Source of the DNA: Thiopontia sp964416755
Lineage (GTDB): Bacteria > Pseudomonadota > Gammaproteobacteria > GCF-002020875
Reading direction: 5' to 3'
NCBI GenBank assembly: GCA_964416755.1
Contig: CAYQFH010000086.1
Location: forward strand, 1-11,122
Length of the DNA: 11,122 bases
The notes beneath the pieces are model-generated. The model was not told the origin of the DNA and did not search any database. It saw nothing but the letters and a program-made list of their open reading frames with translations. Positions 1 through 6,640 of this stretch are shown piece after piece; the stretch's first letter is position 1; the number at the start of each line of letters is the position of its first letter. The translations under genes and the position numbers were made by a program.

Positions 1-1336
1 CGATACAGAAAGAGGAGAAGATCTTACCCAACAAATCATCGCTGGTGAACTCTCCAGTGATTTCCGAGAGCGCCTCCTGTGCCTGTCGCAACTCTTCGGC
101 CAATAGTTCACCGGCATGGAAATCGCTCAACTGCTTTCTCCCCTGCTCCAGTGAACAGCGCGCCTGCTGTAGTGCCTCCAGGTGGCGGCGGCGAGCGAGA
201 AATGTCCCCTCCCCACTCGCCTGATAACCGACCATCTGTTTGAGGAAGTCACGCAACACCTCCATCCCCTGCCCTGATCTGGAGGAGATTGCGATCTGCC
301 CGTTACTCAGACCAGCAGAGGTCCCGCTGAGGTCAATCTTGGTACGGACAATGGTGACCGGCACCTTACCCATCTGCTGCAACATCTGCTGCTCGTCTTC
401 GGTCATGCCGGATTGGTCGTCGACCAGCAGCAGTACCCGATCCGCCTGCTCGATCTCCTTCCAGGCACGGCGAATCCCCTCCTGTTCCACTCGATCCTCA
501 CTCTCACGCAGTCCGGCGGTATCGATAATATGGATTGGCAATCCGTCAATCTCAATCTGCTCCTTTAGCAGGTCCCGGGTGGTGCCGGGAATCTCGGTAA
601 CGATGGCCGACTCCCGGCCGGAGAGTGCATTGAGCAGACTCGATTTACCCGCATTAGGACGACCGGCAATCACCAGAGTCATCCCCTCCTGCAGCAGCAC
701 CCCTTCCTTCGCACTCTCCACCACCCGCTCCAGCTGTTGGATAATGCTTTGCAGACGTTTGCTGACGCCCCCTTCGCTTATAAAGTCGATCTCCTCCTCG
801 GGGAAGTCCATTGAGGACTCGACATACATACGCAGCTCCGTCACCTGTTCCACCAGTTGATGGACTTCACTGGAGAAGGCCCCCTGTAGAGAGCGCAGTG
901 CTGAGCGAGCCGCCTGCTCCGAGGCAGAGTCGATCAGGTCGGCAATCGCTTCTGCCTGCACCAGGTCCATTTTATTGTTGAGGAAAGCGCGCTCGGAAAA
1001 TTCACCAGGACGGGCTGCACGTACCCCCAGCCCCAATACCCGCCGCATCAATCGATCCATCACTACCGGGCCACCATGACCCTGCAGCTCCAGCACATCT
1101 TCACCGGTAAAAGAGTTGGGGTTGGGAAAGTAGATCGCCAGCCCCTGGTCAATCGGTTCCCCTACTTCGTCGTTGAAGTCGAGCAGTTCGGCTACACGGG
1201 GTTGCGGTACCTTGCCGAGGATTGTTTCGGCGATGAATGTTGTTTGTGGCCCGGAGACCCGAAGAATCCCTACGCCACCGCGACCATTGGCCGTGGCCTG
1301 TGCGCAGATGGTCTCTTCAACTGTAGAGCCAGTCAC
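1..1336 (-). CDS. mnmE: tRNA uridine-5-carboxymethylaminomethyl modification GTPase MnmE (3' end cut by window)
   Basis: MnmE is a GTPase that works with MnmG to modify the wobble uridine (position 34) of certain tRNAs. The reverse strand is open from GTG 1336 to the window edge, and an in-frame TAG at 1346-1348 leaves this GTG as the first possible start. The N-terminal domain opens with ETICAQATANGRGGVGILRVSGP-like family sequence. The G domain shows the P-loop GRPNAGKS at residues 225-232, with the potassium-binding Asn at 228, then GTTRD, DTAGLR and a G4 motif written TKID (332-335) rather than NKxD. The protein ends EITGEFTSDDLL...FSSFCI, so only about the last Gly-Lys and stop of the catalytic CIGK tail fall outside. 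About 445 codons are present, against 454 in E. coli. It lies 43 bp downstream of yidC in the same direction and is probably co-transcribed. Identification is secure. Confidence 0.97.
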   Translation of the reverse strand, partial: MTGSTVEETICAQATANGRGGVGILRVSGPQTTFIAETILGKVPQPRVAELLDFNDEVGEPIDQGLAIYFPNPNSFTGEDVLELQGHGGPVVMDRLMRRVLGLGVRAARPGEFSERAFLNNKMDLVQAEAIADLIDSASEQAARSALRSLQGAFSSEVHQLVEQVTELRMYVESSMDFPEEEIDFISEGGVSKRLQSIIQQLERVVESAKEGVLLQEGMTLVIAGRPNAGKSSLLNALSGRESAIVTEIPGTTRDLLKEQIEIDGLPIHIIDTAGLRESEDRVEQEGIRRAWKEIEQADRVLLLVDDQSGMTEDEQQMLQQMGKVPVTIVRTKIDLSGTSAGLSNGQIAISSRSGQGMEVLRDFLKQMVGYQASGEGTFLARRRHLEALQQARCSLEQGRKQLSDFHAGELLAEELRQAQEALSEITGEFTSDDLLGKIFSSFCI

Positions 1337-1379
1337 ACTATCACTCTACCCTAATCGTTCAGCCCCTATCCTTGCCAGG

Positions 1380-3074
1380 TTACGAAGCTTCTATTTGGCG
1401 GGTGATGTAGTACTGCTGCGCGATCGAAATGATGTTGTTGACCACCCAGTAGAGCACCAACCCGGAAGGGAAGAAGGCAAAGAATACAGTAAAGACAATT
1501 GGAAGAATCATCATCACCTTCTGCTGGATCGGATCGAGTGGTGCCGGGTTGAGCTTCTGCTGTACCAGCATTGAGGCCCCCATCACCAGCGGCAGAATAT
1601 AGTAGGGATCCATCGCCGAGAGGTCATCGATCCAGAGGATAAATGGGGCCTGACGGATCTCCACACTCTCCAACAGTACCCAGTAGAGGGCGATGAAGAC
1701 CGGGATCTGCACCAGAATCGGCAGACAACCACCCATCGGGTTGACCTTTTCTTCACGGTAGATACGCATCATTGCTTCGTTCATCTTCTGACGGTCATCC
1801 CCATAGCGCTCCTTCAGAGCAGTCAGACGCGGGGTCAGCTTACGCATATTGGCCATCGAGCGGTAACTGGTCTCGGAGAGCTTGTAGAAGACCAGCTTGA
1901 TCAACAATGTAAGAATGATAATGGAGAAGCCCCAGTTACCGACCAGATCCTGAATCTCGTTGAGAATCCAGAACAGCGGCTGCGCCAGGAAGGTAAGGAA
2001 GCCATAGTCGACCGTCAGCTCCAGCCCAGGTGCCAGTGCCTCCAGACGATCCTGATCCTTTGGTCCAACAAAGAGCTGGATACCTAGATCACCCTGCTCC
2101 CCTGCCGCTACCGCCACTGCCGGCAGGATGGTACCGATGGCATAGAGGCCTTGTGATGGCTGATAGGTGTAGAGGGTCGGTTTCTCGCCCTGCTTGGGTA
2201 CTACTGCACCAAGAAAATAGTGCTGGATCATCGCCACCCAGCCGGTATCCGTGGAACGGGTTAACGGTGCACTGATCATCTCATCAAACTCGACCTTCTG
2301 GTAGAGCTCCTCCTGGGTATAGGTGACACCACCAGTAAAGGTGTAGATAAAGGCGTTCTCCGCCTCTGGTGCCTCACCATTTCTGACCAGCTGTGCATAG
2401 CTGCCACCACGCCAATCGCTGCTGCTGCCATTCTCAACCTGGTACTCGACGTCAACTACATAACTGTCGCGCTTGAAGACATAGGTCTTGGTGATCTTCA
2501 CCTGTCCCTGTGGGTCACTCCACACCATCGGTACCCTCAGCTCGTTCTCCCCTGCACCGAGAATGTAGCGATTTTGCAAAGTGCTGTAGATTGCCTGGTG
2601 GCTTGGATAGAGTACTGCATCGGTACCCGCAGCCCCTTTGATACCACTCTGGGTAATGAAGTACTGGCGACCCTGGTCACTCATCAGACGGAATGGCACA
2701 TCACGGTTGTCATGATCCTTGCCATGTTTCAGCAGATCAACCTGACGCAGATCACCACCCTGAGTGTTGAGTGTCACCTGCAGCAGATCGGTCTCCACAT
2801 GGATTGACTCGCCTACACGTGCTGCCATCGAAGCCGCTTCAGCCACTATCCCCTGCCCTGCTGCTTCAGGCACGGCAACATTGGGCATTCCACCACTCTG
2901 TTGCAGTGCCTGTGGTACGCCCGGTGTGGCTGGCTGGTTCATCGCCTCTTTCAAACCCAGTGATTCGCTCTGTGCAACGGGTTGTCCTGCGCCATGATCC
3001 AGCTGCCAGGCATCCCACAGCAGCAGGGAGATAAAGGAGAGCGCAATAACGAGAATCAGTCTTTGTGTATCCAT
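1380..3074 (-). CDS. yidC: Membrane protein insertase YidC
   Basis: YidC (Oxa1 family) inserts and folds inner-membrane proteins, alone or with SecYEG. The 564-residue product begins MDTQRLILVIALSFISLLLW, the uncleaved first transmembrane helix typical of Gram-negative YidC. A periplasmic beta-rich domain follows (about residues 60-350), then the conserved insertase core: an amphipathic stretch, a helix with IIILTLLIK, the cytoplasmic hairpin with KVNPMGGCLP, and helices around FIALYWVLLESVEIRQAPF, ILPLVMGASM and FPSGLVLYWVVNN. The hydrophilic-groove charge (R366 in E. coli) is Lys 393 here. I recall Lys in other gammaproteobacteria, so it is probably functional. The C-terminal tail after the last helix is very short (RQIEAS) and lacks the basic extension of E. 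coli. The start lies 15 bp after the rnpA stop with no clear Shine-Dalgarno, suggesting translational coupling. Confidence 0.98.
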   Translation of the reverse strand: MDTQRLILVIALSFISLLLWDAWQLDHGAGQPVAQSESLGLKEAMNQPATPGVPQALQQSGGMPNVAVPEAAGQGIVAEAASMAARVGESIHVETDLLQVTLNTQGGDLRQVDLLKHGKDHDNRDVPFRLMSDQGRQYFITQSGIKGAAGTDAVLYPSHQAIYSTLQNRYILGAGENELRVPMVWSDPQGQVKITKTYVFKRDSYVVDVEYQVENGSSSDWRGGSYAQLVRNGEAPEAENAFIYTFTGGVTYTQEELYQKVEFDEMISAPLTRSTDTGWVAMIQHYFLGAVVPKQGEKPTLYTYQPSQGLYAIGTILPAVAVAAGEQGDLGIQLFVGPKDQDRLEALAPGLELTVDYGFLTFLAQPLFWILNEIQDLVGNWGFSIIILTLLIKLVFYKLSETSYRSMANMRKLTPRLTALKERYGDDRQKMNEAMMRIYREEKVNPMGGCLPILVQIPVFIALYWVLLESVEIRQAPFILWIDDLSAMDPYYILPLVMGASMLVQQKLNPAPLDPIQQKVMMILPIVFTVFFAFFPSGLVLYWVVNNIISIAQQYYITRQIEAS

Positions 3075-3089
3075 AATGGTGTAGATGAT

Positions 3090-3452
3090 TTAACGGTTAT
3101 GTAATCCGACTATTTTATCGAAAAGCCGGTCCAGTTTGCGGCGTATTTCTGCTTTCTCCAGCCCTTTCACACCAGGGCGGCAGAGAACTACAAGGTCTAC
3201 ACCGATCAGTTGTTGTTGTTTGTGTCGAAACAGTTCACGGCTGATACGTTTGACTCGGTTCCGCGCCACAGCCAGTTTCAGCTGTTTCTTGGCGATCACC
3301 AAACCCAGACGTCCCCGCTCAAGTCCGTTATATGCGGCCAGAATCAAAAAGGCGTTGTCACCTGCCTTGCAACAGCCATTGCTGAATACATGACTATATT
3401 CTGCTGCCGCAAGCAGTCTGGATTCCCGGGTAAAGGAGAGTTCCATTACCAC
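3090..3452 (-). CDS. rnpA: Ribonuclease P protein component
   Basis: RnpA is the small basic protein subunit of RNase P. With the catalytic RNA it removes 5' leaders from precursor tRNAs. The 120-residue product (E. coli 119) has the N-terminal LSFTRESRL pattern and the family's RNA-binding RNR motif as RNRVKR at residues 64-69, followed by RISRELFR. I chose GTG 3452 because the opening codons GTG-GTA mirror the GTG-GTT start of E. coli rnpA; ATG 3446 is the alternative. An in-frame TAG at 3468-3470 limits extension upstream. No good ribosome binding site precedes the start directly. The nearest match, AAGGAGGTG at 3476-3484, lies in the 5' arm of a terminator-like hairpin. The gene sits between rpmH and yidC, and yidD, usually next, is missing. 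Confidence 0.97.
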   Translation of the reverse strand: MVMELSFTRESRLLAAAEYSHVFSNGCCKAGDNAFLILAAYNGLERGRLGLVIAKKQLKLAVARNRVKRISRELFRHKQQQLIGVDLVVLCRPGVKGLEKAEIRRKLDRLFDKIVGLHNR

Positions 3453-3455
3453 AAT

Positions 3456-3481
3456 AAAAAAGAGGTGCTATCAAGCACCTC
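3456..3481 (-). terminator. Intrinsic terminator or attenuator between rpmH and rnpA
   Basis: On the leftward transcript, GAGGTGCT pairs perfectly with AGCACCTC (8 bp, loop TGAT) and is followed at once by six T residues. This is the form of a Rho-independent terminator. It lies between two genes of one operon, so it most likely ends a share of transcripts after L34 and lets fewer reach rnpA, yidC and mnmE. The 5' arm also contains a perfect Shine-Dalgarno-like AAGGAGGTG (3476-3484), which the hairpin would hide. The structure is directly visible; the attenuation role is inferred. Confidence 0.85.
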
Positions 3482-3514
3482 CTTCTCTACTCTCAATGTC
3501 TGAAAAGATCGAAA

Positions 3515-3649
3515 TCAGGCAGAGAGGCGTACACGACCCTTGGCTCGACGAGCATTGAGGATCTTGCGACCGGACTTGGTCTTCATTCTTGCACGGAAAC
3601 CGTGAGTGCGCTTACGTTTCAGTACGCTGGGTTGAAATGTACGTTTCAT
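3515..3649 (-). CDS. rpmH: 50S ribosomal protein L34
   Basis: L34 is a very small, highly basic protein of the large ribosomal subunit. The 44-codon frame reads MKRTFQPSVLKRKRTHGFRA, continues RMKTKSGRKILNARRAKG and ends RVRLSA, with the family's usual length and sequence over its whole extent. ATG 3649 is preceded by TAAGGT (AAGG at 3659-3662) with 9 bp spacing, a good ribosome binding site. It is the first gene of the leftward operon, has a predicted promoter 30 to 57 bp upstream, and is followed by a strong terminator-like hairpin. This fits the need for far more L34 than RNase P protein. Confidence 0.99.
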   Translation of the reverse strand: MKRTFQPSVLKRKRTHGFRARMKTKSGRKILNARRAKGRVRLSA

Positions 3650-3678
3650 GACTATCTACCTTAAACTCAAAAATCCAA

Positions 3679-3706
3679 ATTCTTTGCCGCGAGAGCACTC
3701 TTGCAA
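3679..3706 (-). promoter_or_regulatory. Predicted rpmH operon promoter
   Basis: Reading leftward, TTGCAA (3701-3706) and AAGAAT (3679-3684) are separated by 16 bp, each matching sigma-70 hexamers at four of six positions. The site is placed correctly in front of the rpmH ribosome binding site. TTGCAA is itself palindromic. Moderate match only, supported by position. Confidence 0.5.
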
Positions 3707-3816
3707 CCTGAACTCAGCTCTCTTCAGGGAACCGCGAACTCTACTGGTATTACATACATAAATCAACAGTTAAAACCTCATTATCACATTTTTTTATTGA
3801 AATGCCTGAAATCAGT

Positions 3817-3825
3817 TGTGGATAA
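3817..3825 (-). promoter_or_regulatory. Perfect DnaA box over the dnaA promoter
   Basis: TGTGGATAA is the exact reverse complement of the strong DnaA box TTATCCACA. It covers the proposed -35 region of the dnaA promoter, so bound DnaA would block RNA polymerase. This is the classic autoregulation arrangement, inferred here from overlap. Confidence 0.85.
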
Positions 3826-3847
3826 CTTTTTTTCTTGCGGATACAAT
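3819..3847 (+). promoter_or_regulatory. Predicted dnaA promoter
   Basis: TGGATA (3819-3824, four of six to TTGACA) and TACAAT (3842-3847, five of six to TATAAT) are separated by 17 bp. Transcription would start near 3854, giving a leader of about 87 bases to the TTG start at 3941, or about 18 bases to the alternative ATG at 3872. The -35 element lies within a perfect DnaA box. Confidence 0.6.
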
Positions 3848-3919
3848 CTGGCCGATAAAAACGGGGGAGAGATGACAGATCGACTGTCTATAGAAATCCT
3901 GTACAACAACCATTTCATC

Positions 3920-3928
3920 TTATCCAAA
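3920..3928 (+). promoter_or_regulatory. Near-consensus DnaA box next to dnaA ribosome binding site
   Basis: TTATCCAAA differs from TTATCCACA at one position and overlaps the start of the AAAGGAG ribosome binding site (3926-3932). It may be a weak DnaA site, or the match may be chance. Confidence 0.35.
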
Positions 3929-3932
3929 GGAG
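3926..3932 (+). promoter_or_regulatory. Ribosome binding site deciding the dnaA start
   Basis: AAAGGAG is followed by 8 bases and then TTG 3941. This is near-ideal spacing and is the main reason for choosing the TTG start over ATG 3872, whose GGGGGAGAG lies only a few bases from the codon. Confidence 0.7.
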
Positions 3933-3940
3933 ATAAACCG

Positions 3941-5251
3941 TTGAGTGCGGTATGGAGTCACTGTCGAACTATTCTCAGTAAAGAACTTTCCGATCAAGAT
4001 TTTAATGCATGGATTGGGCCACTCCACGCAGCTGAAAATGGGGGAGTGATTGAACTTTTTGCTCCTAATCCATTTGTTCTGGATCATATCCAGGAACATT
4101 TCTACTCCAAGATTGAACAGGTTATCCGTGATGCAGACAGTGATATTCACACTGTGTCACTGCAGGTTGGCATTACACCCTCTGTTGAGCAACCGTTGAC
4201 AGCACATGTTGCTGTTAAACCGAAACATTTTGAAAATAACCTGAACCCGTTTTTCACTTTCGAAAACTTTGTTGAAGGCAAGACCACCCAGTTGGCGCAT
4301 GCTGCATCCAAACAGGTTGCCGATAATCCTGGAGGAGGGTACAACCCATTATTTATTCATGGCTCAACCGGTCTCGGCAAGACGCACCTGATGCATGCCA
4401 TTGGAAACTATCTGCTAAAGCAGAATCCCGGCAGTCGTATTCTCTATATCCGTTCACAGAACTTCGTAAATGATATGGTGAGTGCACTGCGCCACCACAC
4501 AATAGATCAGTTCAAGCAGTATTTCCATGGCCTCGATGTCCTGCTCATCGACGATATCCAGTTTTTTGCTGGAAAAAACTCTTCCCAAGAGGAGTTTTTC
4601 AATACTTACAATGCCTTGCTTGAAGGTAATAAACAGATAGTACTCACCAGTGACAAGTATCCGAAAGAGATCGATAACCTTGAAGATCGTCTGAAATCAC
4701 GCTTCGGTGCCGGCTTGACTGTGGCTGTTGAGCCACCTGAATTCGAGACCCGAGTCGCTATTTTGATGAAGAAGGCAGATCAGCTCAATCTTGAACTTCC
4801 ACAGGAGGTAGCCTTCGAAATTGCAAAGCTGGTCAAATCCAACGTACGTGAATTGGAGGGGGCATTGAACAATGTACATGCCAATACCCAGCTCACTGGT
4901 GAACCCATCACTCTGGAGTCTACCCGGATTGCCCTGCGCGACCTGATCGCTGTTCATGATCGTCTGATTTCGATCGACAATATCCAGAAGACAATCTCTG
5001 ATTACTACAATGTGCCATTAACAGATCTGCTCTCCAAAAGCCGTTCACGTTCCATTGCACGCCCCCGTCAGATCGCAATGTCGCTGGCCAAGGATCTGAC
5101 GGAAAAGAGCCTGCCAGAGATTGGAAAGGCATTCGGTGGCCGTGACCACACGACTGTGATCCATGCTTGCAAGAAAGTGAAGGAGTTGCGTGATACAGAT
5201 TCAAGAATCAGCGACGATTATAAAACCCTGCAGAGGAAACTCAGTGCCTGA
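3941..5251 (+). CDS. dnaA: Chromosomal replication initiator protein DnaA
   Basis: DnaA binds DnaA boxes at oriC, forms an ATP-dependent filament and opens the duplex for helicase loading. From TTG 3941 the product is 436 residues. Its opening (MSAVWSHCRTIL) aligns with the E. coli start MSLSLWQQCL. Domain I continues to about residue 80, followed by a short linker. The AAA+ core has Walker A GSTGLGKT at 141-148 and Walker B LLIDDIQ at 201-207, with the DRLKSRFGAGL arginine-finger region later. Domain IV ends with the DnaA signature GGRDHTTVIHA from residue 399. The frame stays open upstream to 3701, and ATG 3872 would add 23 residues (MTDRLSIEILYNN...) that have no counterpart in the family as I know it. 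The start is the main uncertainty. The 436-residue length is below E. coli (467), mostly from a shorter linker. A perfect DnaA box overlaps the promoter, suggesting autorepression. Confidence 0.96.
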   Translation: MSAVWSHCRTILSKELSDQDFNAWIGPLHAAENGGVIELFAPNPFVLDHIQEHFYSKIEQVIRDADSDIHTVSLQVGITPSVEQPLTAHVAVKPKHFENNLNPFFTFENFVEGKTTQLAHAASKQVADNPGGGYNPLFIHGSTGLGKTHLMHAIGNYLLKQNPGSRILYIRSQNFVNDMVSALRHHTIDQFKQYFHGLDVLLIDDIQFFAGKNSSQEEFFNTYNALLEGNKQIVLTSDKYPKEIDNLEDRLKSRFGAGLTVAVEPPEFETRVAILMKKADQLNLELPQEVAFEIAKLVKSNVRELEGALNNVHANTQLTGEPITLESTRIALRDLIAVHDRLISIDNIQKTISDYYNVPLTDLLSKSRSRSIARPRQIAMSLAKDLTEKSLPEIGKAFGGRDHTTVIHACKKVKELRDTDSRISDDYKTLQRKLSA

Positions 5252-5282
5252 TCAGTGACTGTACAGAAGTTGTAGATGAGCT

Positions 5283-5291
5283 TGTGGATAA
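5283..5291 (-). promoter_or_regulatory. Perfect DnaA box
   Basis: TGTGGATAA, the exact reverse complement of TTATCCACA, lies 31 bp after the dnaA stop. It faces the box at 5329-5337. Confidence 0.85.
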
Positions 5292-5328
5292 CTTCAGGGC
5301 ATCATGAATGTAAAAATATCAGCAAAAT

Positions 5329-5337
5329 TTATCCACA
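5329..5337 (+). promoter_or_regulatory. Perfect DnaA box
   Basis: TTATCCACA exactly matches the strong DnaA box and lies on the origin side of the AT-rich segment that begins near 5371. Confidence 0.85.
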
Positions 5338-5370
5338 GACTAACCACATTTTCAACAATGACTCTTCTAC

Positions 5371-5416
5371 ACTATGTTAAAAATATTAACCAATTGAAAA
5401 AAATATAAAAAAAATA
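5371..5416. other. AT-rich segment with phased A-tracts (possible unwinding element)
   Basis: Runs of 5, 7 and 8 adenines (5379-5383, 5397-5403, 5407-5414) are centred about 19 and 10.5 bp apart, close to whole helical turns. Such phasing usually gives intrinsic bending. The segment is nearly free of G and C and lies directly after the DnaA boxes, as a duplex-unwinding element would. The role is inferred. Confidence 0.45.
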
Positions 5417-5417
5417 G

Positions 5418-5426
5418 TTATCAACA
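5418..5426 (+). promoter_or_regulatory. Weak DnaA box
   Basis: TTATCAACA differs from TTATCCACA at one position. It sits at the right edge of the A-tract segment, so it may be a low-affinity origin site. Confidence 0.4.
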
Positions 5427-5453
5427 GATCATATACCGACCAATAATAACTAC

Positions 5454-5467
5454 TATATTTAAATATA
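5454..5467. repeat. 14-bp perfect AT palindrome upstream of dnaN
   Basis: TATATTTAAATATA reads the same on both strands. It is 32 bp before the dnaN start and in an AT-rich setting where short palindromes are common. It may hold a -10-like element for dnaN, but I could not place a convincing -35. Confidence 0.5.
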
Positions 5468-5499
5468 AACTATCTACTTAGCTTAGAGGATCTTTGAAA

Positions 5500-6612
5500 A
5501 TGCAATTTTCGATTTCAAGAGAGAAGTTACTACAGCCACTTCAGTCAATCAGTGGTGCTGTAGAGAAACGTCAAACGTTACCTATCCTCTCTCACATCTT
5601 TATTGATGTTTCCGAACAGAATCAGCTTACATTGATTGGTACTGATCTGGAGGTTGAAATCAAGATGTCCCTTCCTTTGGAAGGTAAGTGCAATGCCGGT
5701 ACTACAACAATTCCGGCAAGAAAATTTTTTGATCTCTCCAAGGCTCTTCCCGATCAATCGGATGTCAAATTGAATGTTGAAGAGAACAAGGCAATTGTTC
5801 GCTCTGGTAAAAGTCGATTCACACTCTCAGTACTGCCATCCGATGACTTTCCGCGTGTTGATGAAATTGGGGAAGTGGCACAGATTGATGAGTTATCACA
5901 ATCTGCACTCAAAAACCTCTTGCAGAAGACCCAGTTCTCGATGGCATTGCAGGATGTTCGTTACTATCTGAATGGACTGCTGTTGGAACTTGAAGAGAGT
6001 GAAATTCGTATGGTTGCAACAGATGGTCACCGTCTTGCTTATGCGCGTCGAACCATGGGGCAGGAGTATGGGGAGAAAAAACAGGTCATTATCCCGCGTA
6101 AGGCGGTCCAGGAGCTGATGAGATTACTGGATGACAGTGATGATCCGGTTTCCATCCGTATTGGCTCGAACCATCTACAGTTCACTATTGGCGGTCTCAC
6201 CATGACCACAAAGCTGATTGATGGAAGATATCCTGATTATGATCGGGTTATTCCGAAGGAAGGGGATCGGACATTGGTGACCAACAAGGAGGCTTTCCGT
6301 AGTGCAATCAGCCGAGTCTCCATTCTTTCAAATGAGAAGTATCGTGGCATACGCATGGCGATGAGTGAGCAGAGTGTGGCAATCCATGCCAACAACCCTG
6401 ATCAGGAGGAGGCGGAAGAGGAGCTGCAGGTGACCTATAATGGTTCAGCAATGGAGATTGGTTTCAATTCTGCATACATGATGGATGCTCTTTCGGTGGT
6501 TGATGAAGATGAGGTAACCATCTACTTTATCGATGAGAATAGCAGTAGCCTGATTCATACCGAGAGTGGTGAGAATGAGTACAAGTTTGTCGTTATGCCA
6601 ATGAGATTGTAG
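5500..6612 (+). CDS. dnaN: DNA polymerase III subunit beta (sliding clamp)
   Basis: The beta clamp forms a ring around DNA that keeps polymerase III attached and serves as a docking site for repair and control proteins. The 370-residue product (E. coli 366) begins MQFSISREKLLQPLQSISG and ends YKFVVMPMRL, both characteristic of the family. Recognisable internal stretches include LPILSHIFIDV, VRYYLNGLLLEL, MVATDGHRLAYARR and LIDGRYPDYDRVIP, spread across the three clamp domains. I chose ATG 5500 because AGAGGA (5485-5490) lies 9 bases upstream; a TTG two codons earlier is too close to that site. The gene follows the candidate origin spacer and is 28 bp before recF, so dnaN and recF are probably one transcript. 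An upstream dnaA promoter may contribute. Confidence 0.98.
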   Translation: MQFSISREKLLQPLQSISGAVEKRQTLPILSHIFIDVSEQNQLTLIGTDLEVEIKMSLPLEGKCNAGTTTIPARKFFDLSKALPDQSDVKLNVEENKAIVRSGKSRFTLSVLPSDDFPRVDEIGEVAQIDELSQSALKNLLQKTQFSMALQDVRYYLNGLLLELEESEIRMVATDGHRLAYARRTMGQEYGEKKQVIIPRKAVQELMRLLDDSDDPVSIRIGSNHLQFTIGGLTMTTKLIDGRYPDYDRVIPKEGDRTLVTNKEAFRSAISRVSILSNEKYRGIRMAMSEQSVAIHANNPDQEEAEEELQVTYNGSAMEIGFNSAYMMDALSVVDEDEVTIYFIDENSSSLIHTESGENEYKFVVMPMRL

Positions 6613-6640
6613 ATAATTATTTGATTTTTAATGGTTATTT

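Larger units (their letters stand above)
5252..5499 (+). other. dnaA–dnaN spacer, candidate oriC
   Basis: This 248-bp non-coding stretch is strongly AT-rich, especially 5371-5480. It holds two perfect, oppositely oriented DnaA boxes (5283-5291 and 5329-5337), one weaker box (5418-5426), phased A-tracts and an AT palindrome. These are the parts expected of an origin: initiator sites beside an easily melted segment. The gene neighbourhood and the switch from leftward to rightward genes about 1.6 kb to the left support it. The rpmH–dnaA spacer, which is the origin in Pseudomonas, is the alternative and has only one perfect box. Confidence 0.6.

Noticed and set aside
240..860. Long rightward open frame across the mnmE region
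   Set aside because: It is antisense to clear MnmE G-domain coding sequence, and its product is Ser/Arg/Pro-rich with no recognisable family pattern.
3701..3940. Upstream in-frame extension of dnaA to 3701 as real coding
   Set aside because: It would run through the dnaA promoter and DnaA box, and the added sequence has no counterpart in DnaA proteins as I know them.
5252..5499. Enterobacterial-type oriC with dense GATC sites
   Set aside because: I see only about three GATC tetramers from the end of dnaA through the spacer, so there is no sign of SeqA/Dam-type control from this alone.
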